From positions 62,001-126,000 of the forward strand of contig CAVGEY010000001.1 of assembly GCA_963628435.1 (NCBI GenBank): a DNA stretch of 64,000 nucleotides, read 5' to 3'. Below are positions 17,102 through 24,945 of this stretch, in pieces (the first letter of the stretch is position 1; every line of letters begins with the position of its first letter). Made by a program: the position numbers and the translations under genes. The notes beneath the pieces were generated by a model. That model was not told the origin of the DNA. It saw nothing but the letters and a program-made list of their open reading frames with translations, and ran no database searches. The stretch is from CAKSQF01 sp963628435. GTDB taxonomy: Bacteria > Bacillota > Clostridia > Oscillospirales > CAG-272.

Positions 17102-18385
17102 TTAAAGAATGCAGATTGCGCCTTTTGTGCGTATCGAGAGAATGTGGCAGGCGCCTTTTCCGAATACTCGGTCAAGCTCTGCGGCAAGCACGGGAGCGTT
17201 TTCTTTCGGTACGAACGCCTGAATCGTGCCTGCGAATCCGCCGCCGTGAACGCGGCAGGCTGACGGTTTGTCGAGCTTCGAGAGAAATTCCTCGGTCAGG
17301 CAGAGCGCCAGAGAGAGTCCCTGCTCGGCAACGTTTTTGGTTGTATATACGTTCTGAAGATATTTGAATGAGGAGTTGCCCGAAGCGTTAACGCCGTCGA
17401 AGAATGCCTTGATGTCCCCTCTGTCGAGAGCCGCTTTCTGCATGCTTACTCTGTCGTTTTCGGCAAAGAAGTGGAGTGCGCGGAGAACGGCACGGTCGCC
17501 GCATTTCTCACGGAGTTCGGGGAGTTTTTCCATGAGTGCCTCTTTCGACAGATCACGGAGAACCTCTGCGCCGAGTTCTTTCGCAACCGATTTCATTTCG
17601 GCGGGAACGGCGGCGTAGTCGGGGGTAAGGTCGGCATGGTTTCCGCCTGTGTCGACTATGCAGAGTGAATATCCGATTGCGGTAAGGTCGAATACCGGCG
17701 ATTCGATTATCGGCTCGGACGGATCCTTAAAATCGATTGCGATGAATCCGCCGACCGCGCATGCCATCTGGTCCATAAGTCCGCAGGGCTTGCCGAAGAA
17801 TACGTTTTCGCTGTACTGCGAGATCTTCGCGATTTCGACATTGTCGATGTCGTTGCCGTAGAAGGTGCGGAGCATATTGCCGATCATGACCTCAAATGCC
17901 GCCGATGACGAGAGTCCGGAGCCCTTGAACACGTTCGATGTGGTATACGCGCGGAATCCGCCGACCTTGTAGCCGTGCTTCACGAAGCCGTCGCACATAC
18001 CCTCGATGACTGCGTATGAAGAAGCATATTTTGCGGGATCTACCGCGATGTCGGCGATTTTCACGACATCCTCGGGGAATCCTTCCGATTTGACGGCGAT
18101 GATGCCGTCATCGGTACGGGAGGCGACCGCGATTATATCGAGGTCGATTGATGCGGCAAGCACCTTTCCGTGATTGTGGTCGGTGTGGTTGCCCGACACC
18201 TCGGTTCTGCCGGGAACCGAGAAAAGACGGAGATTTTCCGAGTCGCCGTACTGGTTTTCATAGCCTTTTACGGCCGAGATGTAGCGTTTTTTCTGCAAAT
18301 CGAGATTTTCGGCGCCGTATAGTTCGGTCAGAACGCTGTCGATTCCGCCCTCGTTTATGAGTGTAACAAGCTGTTTTACGTTCAT
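17102..18385 (-). CDS. galK: Galactokinase
   Basis: A GHMP kinase of 427 residues, ATP:galactose 1-phosphotransferase, first committed step of the Leloir pathway. The galactokinase signature VPGRTEVSGNHTDH occupies residues 57-70, the ATP loop is GSGLSSSAAFEV, and motif 3 is RVHGGGFAGTIQAF. It is the first gene of a possible run (galK, membrane protein, WalJ, RlmH) driven by a promoter about 75 nt upstream. galT and galE are not in the window. Confidence 0.92.
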   Translation of the reverse strand: MNVKQLVTLINEGGIDSVLTELYGAENLDLQKKRYISAVKGYENQYGDSENLRLFSVPGRTEVSGNHTDHNHGKVLAASIDLDIIAVASRTDDGIIAVKSEGFPEDVVKIADIAVDPAKYASSYAVIEGMCDGFVKHGYKVGGFRAYTTSNVFKGSGLSSSAAFEVMIGNMLRTFYGNDIDNVEIAKISQYSENVFFGKPCGLMDQMACAVGGFIAIDFKDPSEPIIESPVFDLTAIGYSLCIVDTGGNHADLTPDYAAVPAEMKSVAKELGAEVLRDLSKEALMEKLPELREKCGDRAVLRALHFFAENDRVSMQKAALDRGDIKAFFDGVNASGNSSFKYLQNVYTTKNVAEQGLSLALCLTEEFLSKLDKPSACRVHGGGFAGTIQAFVPKENAPVLAAELDRVFGKGACHILSIRTKGAICIL

Positions 18386-18457
18386 GTTAATGCTCCTTGA
18401 TGACCATTATATTTTTGTGTTTTATAAATGTTTCCGTATTTTTTTGTCGTTCAGGCT

Positions 18458-18486
18458 ATTATAACATCTATTCGGTGAATAAACAA
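18458..18486 (-). promoter_or_regulatory. Predicted galK promoter
   Basis: On the minus strand: TTGTTT (18481-18486), 17 bp, perfect TATAAT (18458-18463). Confidence 0.65.
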
Positions 18487-18559
18487 GATTTTTTTGGAAA
18501 AAATCTGTAAATACCGTTAACATTCGGGATGAATTTGCCGCAATATCCTAAAGCCGGGC

Positions 18560-19207
18560 TTATGAAATGTCCGCTTTTTTCGAGAGGATATTTTTTATGC
18601 GCGAGAGCAGGAAAGAAAGGAGCGTCGCGCCGCCGATTACGGCGACAAGCGAGATATACCATTTGCCTCCCGCGTTGAATCCGTAAAAATCGGGCCAGTT
18701 TTCGAGAAGTACGACCTCGAAGAGATATAACGCGCCGTAGAGCAGTGTCGGAAGCGCGCCGATGAGAGATGCCGCGCCGCCCCGAATCAGACCGCCGTCA
18801 AAAAAGAGAAAGCAGACAAGCGCCGCGAGCGGACAAATCATGTGAAGCCAGAGATTCGCGCCCGAAAGCATATATCCGTAGCCCTGATTCGGGCCGAGAA
18901 AGAAGATGACGACAAGAAATGTGAGCATAACCGAGCAGACGCCGACAAATTTCAGCATAACGAAAAAGCGTGAGGCGGCGCTGTCCTTTTTCGGATGAAT
19001 GACGGTATATGCCGCGAGAGCCGCGCATGAGATACCCGAAAGAATGTTCGAATCGGTCGTGAAATATCTGAAAGTGCGAAGCGAGCGCGCGGTTTCGACT
19101 GTGCCGTCTCCGATTTTCCAACCTTCAATGACCGCGAAAAGAGTTGCCGCCGCCACGGCGATGTTCAAAAGCACCGATATGACCATTCCGATTTTTTTCG
19201 TTTTCAT
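18560..19207 (-). CDS. Pr6Pr-like integral membrane protein
   Basis: 215 residues with six hydrophobic segments. The FRYFTTDSNIL motif after TM1 and the conserved His in LWLHMICPL are typical of the Pr6Pr family, whose function is unknown. It lies directly downstream of a LysR regulator gene on the same strand (71 nt apart) and could be its target or partner. Confidence 0.65.
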   Translation of the reverse strand: MKTKKIGMVISVLLNIAVAAATLFAVIEGWKIGDGTVETARSLRTFRYFTTDSNILSGISCAALAAYTVIHPKKDSAASRFFVMLKFVGVCSVMLTFLVVIFFLGPNQGYGYMLSGANLWLHMICPLAALVCFLFFDGGLIRGGAASLIGALPTLLYGALYLFEVVLLENWPDFYGFNAGGKWYISLVAVIGGATLLSFLLSRIKNILSKKADIS

Positions 19208-19278
19208 GTTTATGTCGCTTCCTCTCTTTTTTTGGATATTCTGCCGTTTTCCGTTTCTTAAAAGAGTGCGGAATACCT

Positions 19279-20166
19279 TTACCGCCGATCTTCCGCAGAT
19301 TCGGTTATCATTTTCAAAAGTTCGTTTGCGGCGCGGGAGCGCTCATCGGGGCCGCGTATTATGCAGATTGAGCGCGGACTCAGCGGATCCGCCACCCTGA
19401 TTTCACGGACGCTGCCGTCCGAAATCGCGCGCTCTGCGAAATCGGCGACAACACAGCCGACTCCCATGTTGCGGGCGGCAAATCCGACAATCTGCGGACT
19501 TGTCGCAAGCTCGAATTTTGCGGACGCCGCAAAGGAGCGCTTTCTGAACTCGCTGTCGAGATATGATCTTGTACTCGTGTTGCCTTCAAGCAAAATCAGC
19601 CTGTCGGCTAAGTCGGCGATTTTCACGCCGTCGGGGATATCACAGCCCTTTCCGCATATAAAAATATCGCGGATTTCGCGTACGGCCGTTTTGTCAAAAC
19701 CGGGACAGCTTACCGGCTCGCTCACGGCGGCAAAATCGATTTTGCCCGTACGCAGCAGTTCGGTCGTCTGCGGAGTCGGATTGTTCGTTATGGCGATTCT
19801 GACACCCGGATATTTCGCGTGGAATTTTTCGAGATGGGGGAGCAGACAGAATTCGAGCGTCATATCGCTCGCGCCGATTTTTATCTCGCCCGATTCGAGC
19901 CGAAGCATGGCGGAGAGATGCCGCTCGCCCTCGTCAAAAGAATGTACGCCCGCCGATGCGTAGCGGTAAAGAACCTGCCCCTCGGAGGTCAGCCGCACAC
20001 CTTTAGATGTGCGCAGAAAAAGAGGACAGCCGACTGCCTCTTCAAGCTGACGGATGTCCTGACTTACCGCCGGCTGAGAAATATACAGTTTGTCTGCCGC
20101 GAGCGTTATGCTGCCGCATTCGGCGACCGTGCAGAAAACTCTGTACCATTCGTAACTGATATTCAT
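19279..20166 (-). CDS. LysR-family transcriptional regulator
   Basis: 295 residues: an N-terminal winged HTH (AECGSITLAADKLYISQPAVSQDIRQLEEAVG) and a C-terminal LysR_substrate effector domain beginning near GEIKIGASDMTLEFCLLP. It resembles the CysL/CbbR subgroup by architecture only, and the effector is unknown. The gene has its own near-perfect promoter and is followed by the Pr6Pr-like gene. Confidence 0.9.
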   Translation of the reverse strand: MNISYEWYRVFCTVAECGSITLAADKLYISQPAVSQDIRQLEEAVGCPLFLRTSKGVRLTSEGQVLYRYASAGVHSFDEGERHLSAMLRLESGEIKIGASDMTLEFCLLPHLEKFHAKYPGVRIAITNNPTPQTTELLRTGKIDFAAVSEPVSCPGFDKTAVREIRDIFICGKGCDIPDGVKIADLADRLILLEGNTSTRSYLDSEFRKRSFAASAKFELATSPQIVGFAARNMGVGCVVADFAERAISDGSVREIRVADPLSPRSICIIRGPDERSRAANELLKMITESAEDRR

Positions 20167-20202
20167 TATACAGCCGACTCCCCGATTGAATTTATCCTAA
20201 AA

Positions 20203-20231
20203 ATTATACCATAAGTTTTTCTTATTGTCAA
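20203..20231 (-). promoter_or_regulatory. Strong predicted promoter of the lysR gene
   Basis: Minus strand: perfect TTGACA (20226-20231), 17 bp, perfect TATAAT (20203-20208). Confidence 0.8.
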
Positions 20232-20255
20232 TATAAACCGAAGTTTTCGGATACA

Positions 20256-20285
20256 GAAAACCGCAGGACGATGCCGTCCTGCGGT
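20256..20285 (-). terminator. Terminator of purA
   Basis: ACCGCAGGACG / CGTCCTGCGGT with a 4-nt loop, followed on the minus strand by TTTT. It lies 11 nt past the purA stop. Confidence 0.8.
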
Positions 20286-20296
20286 AAATTCGGTTA

Positions 20297-21583
20297 TCAG
20301 GCTTTGAATCCTCTGTAAATGATGTGGCTGCGCTTCGGGCCGTTCGAAACGAGTGTTACCGGAACGCCGAGCTGTTTTTCGATAAATTCGACATACTCTC
20401 TTGCTTTGAGCGGGAGCTTGTCATATTCCTTGATGTCCGAAATGTCGGTCTTCCAGCCGTCGAGATATTCGTAAACCGGTTTTGCGCGGTCGAGAAGACA
20501 GGTTTCGGGGAAACGGTCGGTGATCTTGCCGTCGATGTCGTAGCCGACGATTACCGGAATCTTGTCGAGATAGCTGTAAACATCGAGCATTGTGAGCGCG
20601 ACGTCTGTCGTACCCTGAACCATGCAGCCGTAACGTGCCGATACGCAGTCAAACCATGCCATTCTGCGCGGTCTGCCGGTTGTTGCGCCGTACTCTCCCT
20701 TGTCGCCGCCGCGGTCGCGGAGGTCGCTTGCTTCTTCGCCGAACAGCTCACCGACAAACGGGCCTGCTCCGACGCAGGTGGAATAGGATTTGACGACCGA
20801 TACGATTTTCTTTATCTCGTAAGGGGCAATGCCTGCGCTGACAGATGCGAATCCCGCAAGCGGAGAGGACGAGGTAACAAACGGATAAATGCCGTTATCG
20901 ACATCACGGAGCGAGCCGAGCTGACCTTCGAACAGAATGTTCTTGCCTGCCTTTACGGCATCGTTCATATAGTAGGGAAGATCGCAGAGATAGGGCTTTA
21001 CACGCTCGCCGACATTACGCAGATATGCCATGAGTTCGTCTTTGTCAACGGCATCCTTTACTCCGTAGTACGCCTCGAAAAGCGCGTTCTTGTCCGCAAC
21101 AAGACGGCTTACCTTGTCTTCGAGAGCATCCGAATAAAGCTCGCAGAGCTGAATGTTCTTTTTCGCGTATTTGTCCGAATAGAAAGGAGCGATGCCCGAC
21201 TGCGTGGAGCCGAAGCTGTGTTTGCCGAGACGCTTTTCCTCAAGCTGGTCCTGAAGCTTGTGAATCGGGAGAAGAATCTGCGTTCTCGAGGAGATTTTTA
21301 TCTGAGGAGTCGGTACGCCGCCCTTTTCGAGAGTTTCAAGCTCCGAGAAGAAAACATCGGCGTTGAAAGCGACACCGCTTGCGATGACGTTTACGACATT
21401 CTGATGAAAAACGCCCGAAGGAAGAAGATGAAGGACAAATTTGCCCATGTCGTTGATAATTGTGTGGCCCGCGTTCGCGCCGCCCTGAAATCTGACTACA
21501 ATGTCGGCTTTTTCGGCCAGAAGGTCGGTAATTTTACCCTTTCCCTCGTCTCCGAAGCTGCCGCCGGTGATTGCCGTTACCAT
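20297..21583 (-). CDS. purA: Adenylosuccinate synthetase
   Basis: 428 residues. It joins IMP and aspartate using GTP in AMP synthesis. The N-terminal GTP/IMP loop is GGSFGDEGKGKITD, containing the catalytic Asp12, and the partner His lies in GANAGHTI. FEGQLGSLRDVD and the GRPRRMAWFD region are conserved. The ATG at 21583 is used because GAAAGG is 11 nt upstream; an in-frame extension to 21622 lacks a ribosome site. A possible promoter (TTTGAT-N18-TATAAT) ends at about 21653. The gene is monocistronic with its own terminator. Confidence 0.95.
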   Translation of the reverse strand: MVTAITGGSFGDEGKGKITDLLAEKADIVVRFQGGANAGHTIINDMGKFVLHLLPSGVFHQNVVNVIASGVAFNADVFFSELETLEKGGVPTPQIKISSRTQILLPIHKLQDQLEEKRLGKHSFGSTQSGIAPFYSDKYAKKNIQLCELYSDALEDKVSRLVADKNALFEAYYGVKDAVDKDELMAYLRNVGERVKPYLCDLPYYMNDAVKAGKNILFEGQLGSLRDVDNGIYPFVTSSSPLAGFASVSAGIAPYEIKKIVSVVKSYSTCVGAGPFVGELFGEEASDLRDRGGDKGEYGATTGRPRRMAWFDCVSARYGCMVQGTTDVALTMLDVYSYLDKIPVIVGYDIDGKITDRFPETCLLDRAKPVYEYLDGWKTDISDIKEYDKLPLKAREYVEFIEKQLGVPVTLVSNGPKRSHIIYRGFKA

Positions 21584-21778
21584 AAAATCAAATCCTTTCA
21601 AAATCAAATATAAACAAAACATCCGGCAGAATCTGCCTTACACCGGAATTATACCAAATGCGCGCCGCAAAATCAAATACCGTGTACTTATTCAAAGCAT
21701 AAGCGTAACTTATACAAAGACGAAGAAATATAATTAAAACAAATCTTGCAAAAAAAGAAGCGAGCCGAAAAAAAGCTA

Positions 21779-21807
21779 TTGACAAAAGGAAGATAGTATG
21801 ATAAAAT
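21779..21807 (+). promoter_or_regulatory. Promoter of tRNA-Ser
   Basis: Perfect TTGACA (21779-21784), 17 bp, TAAAAT (21802-21807), 19 nt before the tRNA. Confidence 0.75.
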
Positions 21808-21826
21808 TACAAGGTCGACATGACAC

Positions 21827-21915
21827 GGAGGGATATCGAAGCGGTCATAACGAGGCGGTCTTGAAAACCGTTTGGGAGCAATCCCACAAGGGTTCGAATC
21901 CCTTTCCCTCCGCCA
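21827..21915 (+). tRNA. tRNA-Ser (anticodon TGA)
   Basis: 89 nt with acceptor arms GGAGGGA / TCCCTCC, discriminator G and encoded CCA. The anticodon stem is CGGT/ACCG with loop CTTGAAA (anticodon TGA, decoding UCA). A long variable arm typical of serine tRNAs and a T arm GGG-TTCGAAT-CCC follow. Confidence 0.95.
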
Positions 21916-21954
21916 AAAATACCGACGGCGAAGGAACGCAGTCGGTATTTTTTT
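21915..21954 (+). terminator. Terminator of tRNA-Ser
   Basis: AAAAATACCGAC / GTCGGTATTTTT with a 14-nt loop and T-run. Its stem sequence recurs after the next gene. Confidence 0.85.
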
Positions 21955-22000
21955 CTTGATATTTTATAATTTTACAATAAGATTTAGGGGAGGACAGACA

Positions 22001-22837
22001 ATGAAAAATGTATGCGTAATCACGGGCGGCGGCAGCGGCATGGGACTTGCTGCGGCAAAATTTATGCCCAAGGAAAAAATCATCGTTATCTCGGGCAGAA
22101 CGGTTGCAAAGCTTGAGAATGCGGTTAACGAACTCAAAGAACTGGGATACGAGGCTTATGCTTATGCCTGCGACACATCTGATCGCGAAAGCGTCAAAAA
22201 GCTTGCCGAATATGCGGCATCGCTCGGCGAAATCAAGAATGTGATCAATGCGGCGGGCATTTCACCCGCAATGGGCGGCGCCGGCGATCAGGAAAAGATT
22301 CTTCGCATCAACGCTCTCGGTACTGTTTATGTTAATCAGGAATTTTCTAAAAAGATGAATGCCGGAAGTGTTATCTGCGATATTTCGTCAAACTCCGCTT
22401 ATTCGCTTCCTTCGTTTATTATCCCCAAAAAAGTTTATCCGCTTGCCGAAACAGACGAAGCGACTTTCGTTGCAAAACTTGTCAAGAAATCGAACATGGC
22501 AAAAGCCGATTATGAAAAGAACGGCTTTGCTTACAGCCTTTCCAAAAATTTCGTTTGCTGGTATGCCGCAAAGAGCGCATTTGACCTCGGCCCGAAGGGA
22601 ATCAGAGTTGTATCTCTCAGCCCCGGCCTTATTGCAACCGATATGGGTAATAAGGAAAAAGAACACGGCGGATTTCTTATCAAATTATCCTGCGAGGAGC
22701 GTATGGGCAAACCCGAAGAACTCGGTTATGCCATCGCAACCGTAGCCGACGAGCGCAACGGCTATCTTGCGGGTGTTGATATTCTTTGTGACGGCGGCAG
22801 CACCAGAGGTCAGAAAGAATTCAAGAAAAAGAAGTAA
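22001..22837 (+). CDS. SDR-family NAD(P)-dependent oxidoreductase
   Basis: 278 residues of a classical short-chain dehydrogenase. The Rossmann motif is TGGGSGMG (residues 8-15), followed by NAAG, the catalytic Ser region ISSNSAYS, the YxxxK pair in FAYSLSKNF, and PGLIATDM. The substrate is unknown; an insertion of about 30 residues follows the catalytic serine. GGGGAGG precedes ATG 22001, and a reading frame that extends back into the tRNA is not real. It is flanked by two near-identical terminator stems, and its codons look less G/C-rich at third positions than its neighbours (by eye). Confidence 0.85.
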   Translation: MKNVCVITGGGSGMGLAAAKFMPKEKIIVISGRTVAKLENAVNELKELGYEAYAYACDTSDRESVKKLAEYAASLGEIKNVINAAGISPAMGGAGDQEKILRINALGTVYVNQEFSKKMNAGSVICDISSNSAYSLPSFIIPKKVYPLAETDEATFVAKLVKKSNMAKADYEKNGFAYSLSKNFVCWYAAKSAFDLGPKGIRVVSLSPGLIATDMGNKEKEHGGFLIKLSCEERMGKPEELGYAIATVADERNGYLAGVDILCDGGSTRGQKEFKKKK

Positions 22838-22863
22838 AAAAGAATTACGGGTTACTGCCTTAA

Positions 22864-22901
22864 AAAATACCGACTGCGATTTATCGCGGTCGGTATTTTT
22901 G
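22864..22901 (+). terminator. Terminator of the SDR gene
   Basis: AAAATACCGACTGCGAT / ATCGCGGTCGGTATTTTT, a long stem with a TT loop (apical bases unlikely to pair) and a T-run. Confidence 0.85.
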
Positions 22902-22962
22902 AATTGAGAGCGGGTTGAGCGGATGCCGGCTTTTTTCTGTGTCTGCTTTATGGGGAATATAT

Positions 22963-22983
22963 CATATATGCAGTGCATATATG
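22963..22983. repeat. Perfect 21-bp palindrome
   Basis: CATATATGCA, one base (G), TGCATATATG. The dyad is perfect and isolated, with no T-run, so it looks like a DNA-binding site rather than a terminator. Confidence 0.6.
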
Positions 22984-23054
22984 CGCAGCGGGCTTTACAT
23001 TTATAATTTAATTCCGCGCCGCAGGGGATGAGCCGAAATAATTTCATTATTTCC

Positions 23055-23083
23055 GAATTACCTATTGACAAAGTAGGTAATTC
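23055..23083. promoter_or_regulatory. Perfect dyad operator covering the metY -35 box
   Basis: GAATTACCTA (23055-23064) and TAGGTAATTC (23074-23083) are exact inverted repeats with a 9-bp spacer that contains the -35 hexamer. A bound dimer would block RNA polymerase. The ACCTA/TAGGT half-site is of a kind used by Rrf2-type cysteine regulators, but the identity of the regulator is a guess. Confidence 0.75.
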
Positions 23084-23093
23084 GTGCTAATAT
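23065..23093 (+). promoter_or_regulatory. Promoter of metY
   Basis: Perfect TTGACA (23065-23070), 17 bp, TAATAT (23088-23093). It leaves a leader of about 155 nt before metY. Confidence 0.8.
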
Positions 23094-23129
23094 ACCGTCA
23101 TCGGAAAAACAGAACACGCAGGTGACGGT

Positions 23130-23216
23130 ATGACAAGCATTTTCACAGAATTATTAAGGCAGAATTTCAGATTCGGCCGAATGTGCATTTCCCGGATTCA
23201 CAGAAAGAGATTTTAA
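23130..23216 (+). CDS. Possible 28-residue leader peptide
   Basis: A short reading frame, MTSIFTELLRQ..., in the metY 5' leader, preceded by AGGTGA and ending 38 nt before the metY start. It is Arg-rich with one Cys. There is no recognisable family. It is listed because it sits wholly inside the regulated leader; it may be chance. Confidence 0.25.
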   Translation: MTSIFTELLRQNFRFGRMCISRIHRKRF

Positions 23217-23254
23217 TTTTAATTTTATTTTTTATGATGAAAGGGAATGACGGT

Positions 23255-24547
23255 ATGTCAAATTGTAATAATTATAAATTCGAAACCTTACAGGTCCATG
23301 TCGGGCAGGAAAATCCCGATTCCGCCACAGATGCGAGAGCGGTGCCGATTTACGCCACCACGTCTTATGTTTTCAGAGATTCGGCAGAGGCGGCAGGCAG
23401 ATTCGGACTTACCGAAAGCGGAAACATCTATACGAGGCTGATGAATCCGACATCGGATGTTTTCGAGAAGAGAATCGCGGCTCTTGAAGGGGGAGTCGGT
23501 GCGCTCGCGACGGCAACCGGCTCGGCGGCGATTTCGTATGCCGTGCAGAATATCGCGACCGTCGGCAGTCATATTGTTTCGTCGACAAATGTTTACGGCG
23601 GCACACATAATCTTTTCGAAAACACGCTCGCCGAGCAGGGACTTTCCACAACATTTGTCGATCCGTCGGATCCCGAAAATTTCGAGAAGGCGATTTTGCC
23701 GAACACAAAGCTTCTCTATGCCGAAACGCTCGGCAATCCCAATTCCGATGTCATCGACATCGGAGCGATATCCGAAATCGCCCACAGACACGGTATTCCG
23801 CTTATCGTGGACAACACTTTCGCGACTCCGTATCTTCTCCGTCCGATTGAATACGGCGCCGACATAGTCGTTCATTCGGCAACAAAATTCATCGGCGGAC
23901 ACGGAACCGTAATGGGCGGTGTTATTGTCGATTCGGGAAAATTCGATTGGGCGCAGAATGATAAATTTCCGGGACTTTCCAAGCCGAATCCCTCCTATCA
24001 CGGCATCGTGTTCACCGAGGCATGCGGCAATCTCGCGTATATTCTGAAACTCCGCACAACTCTGATGAGAGATCAGGGCGCGACGATTTCGCCGTTCAAC
24101 TCGTTTCTTCTGCTTCAGGGTTTGGAAACTCTTTCGCTTCGTGTCGAGCGTCATGTCGAGAACGCGCTGAAAGTCGTCGATTTTCTGAAAAATCATCCGC
24201 AGGTCGAAAGGGTGAATCACCCGTCGCTTGCATCGGGCAGACAGAAAGAGCTTTACGACGGCTATTTCGGGAAGGGAGCCGCGTCAATCTTTACTTTCGA
24301 GATAAAAGGCGATGCCGAAAAGGCAAAAAAATTCACCGAGAGCCTTAAACTTTTCTCGCTGCTCGCCAATGTCGCCGATGTCAAATCGCTTGTCATTCAT
24401 CCCGCATCGACCACTCATTCCCAGCTTTCCGAAAAGGATCTGCTCTCGTGCGGAATAAAGCCGAATACAATTCGCCTGTCAATCGGAACCGAGCATATAG
24501 ACGATATTATCGCCGATCTTTCGCGCGGATTTGACGCGGTCGGATAA
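23255..24547 (+). CDS. metY: O-acetylhomoserine sulfhydrylase (MetY)
   Basis: 430 residues of a Cys/Met-metabolism PLP enzyme, which makes homocysteine from O-acetylhomoserine and sulfide. The N-terminus FETLQVHVGQENPDSATDARAVP is typical of MetY, the PLP lysine is in VHSATKFIGGHG, and the C-terminal VIHPASTTHSQLS and LSIGTEHIDDI match OAH sulfhydrylases rather than cystathionine enzymes. The ATG at 23255 has AAAGGGA 8 nt upstream. Regulation is probably through the dyad over its -35 box. Confidence 0.93.
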   Translation: MSNCNNYKFETLQVHVGQENPDSATDARAVPIYATTSYVFRDSAEAAGRFGLTESGNIYTRLMNPTSDVFEKRIAALEGGVGALATATGSAAISYAVQNIATVGSHIVSSTNVYGGTHNLFENTLAEQGLSTTFVDPSDPENFEKAILPNTKLLYAETLGNPNSDVIDIGAISEIAHRHGIPLIVDNTFATPYLLRPIEYGADIVVHSATKFIGGHGTVMGGVIVDSGKFDWAQNDKFPGLSKPNPSYHGIVFTEACGNLAYILKLRTTLMRDQGATISPFNSFLLLQGLETLSLRVERHVENALKVVDFLKNHPQVERVNHPSLASGRQKELYDGYFGKGAASIFTFEIKGDAEKAKKFTESLKLFSLLANVADVKSLVIHPASTTHSQLSEKDLLSCGIKPNTIRLSIGTEHIDDIIADLSRGFDAVG

Positions 24548-24556
24548 AAATCATCG

Positions 24557-24596
24557 AAAAACGGCTGTTAAAACATCTGTTTTAGCAGCCGTTTTC
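24557..24596 (+). terminator. Terminator of metY
   Basis: AAAACGGCTG-TTAAAAC pairs with GTTTTAGCAGCCGTTTT, with a short ATCT loop and a T-rich end. Confidence 0.8.
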
Positions 24597-24703
24597 TTAT
24601 TTTGCTCTGTTCATCGAATAGGGAAGTTCGGCGTCCGAATAAAATTCGTCCGAATAACATTCGTCCGAATAACATTCGGATACGCACTCATCGGTCTGCC
24701 GTA
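24597..24703 (-). pseudogene. Duplicated remnant of a GH92 gene 3' end
   Basis: On the minus strand this encodes TDECVSE...YSDAELPYS and a stop (TAA at 24597-24599), in frame with the C-terminus of the intact GH92 protein (CVSESYSDAELPYS). Two blocks are identical at DNA level to that gene: a 28-bp block (24614-24641 = 25477-25504) and a 22-bp block (24674-24695 = 25508-25529). Between them a 15-bp unit is repeated three times, adding in-frame YSDE(C/F) units. Everything upstream of the last about 30 codons is missing. Confidence 0.75.
24635..24679. repeat. Three tandem 15-bp repeats
   Basis: CCGAATAAAATTCGT, CCGAATAACATTCGT and CCGAATAACATTCGG in direct tandem. Each unit is itself an inverted repeat (CCGAAT/ATTCGG). 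Confidence 0.9.
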
Positions 24704-24945
24704 TTTAGGTTTCTGTCCTGTCTGTGGTACTACATCCGCTGCGAAAAAAGAAAAGCGGTCGTGAAAATCATGTTTGTATGACCGAAAGGAAACTGACACG
24801 GAAAAATTTTCGGTGAACTTGAAAATCATGCGGACTCTTGGTATAATCCTGTTGAGAGGACATCGGAAAGCCACCGAAAAAGGCGGTTTTCAGTCTACAC
24901 AACGTATATAAACCGAAAAAAAGAAAGAAAGGTATGGTCGCAGTT
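24704..24945 (+). other. Gene-free stretch with promoter before the DUF3846-like gene
   Basis: The + strand between 24697 and 24764 reads LPYLGFCPVCGTTSAAKK and a stop, which looks like the end of a zinc-ribbon protein but has no start of its own. Otherwise only the promoter at 24819-24847 is seen. Confidence 0.35.
24819..24847 (+). promoter_or_regulatory. Promoter of the DUF3846-like gene
   Basis: TTGAAA (24819-24824), 17 bp, perfect TATAAT (24842-24847). Confidence 0.7.

Larger units (their letters stand above)
22838..23254 (+). other. Regulatory intergenic region upstream of metY
   Basis: No convincing gene of normal size. It holds the SDR terminator, a 21-bp palindrome, a dyad overlapping a strong promoter, and a possible 28-codon leader reading frame. 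Each is listed separately. Confidence 0.6.

Noticed and set aside
20324..21613. A 429-codon + strand frame opposite purA
   Set aside because: purA is certain; the antisense frame arises from codon bias. The same holds for 25976-27280 and 45000-47500 antisense frames.
22685..23071. A 128-residue minus-strand frame upstream of metY
   Set aside because: It overlaps the SDR 3' end, a terminator, the palindrome and the operator; no family resemblance.
23094..23254. SAM (S-box) or other riboswitch in the metY leader
   Set aside because: None of the conserved S-box sequence blocks or a terminator hairpin could be found in the leader.
24635..24679. CRISPR-like array from the 15-bp repeats
   Set aside because: The units are directly tandem with no spacers, and they lie in frame within a duplicated gene end.
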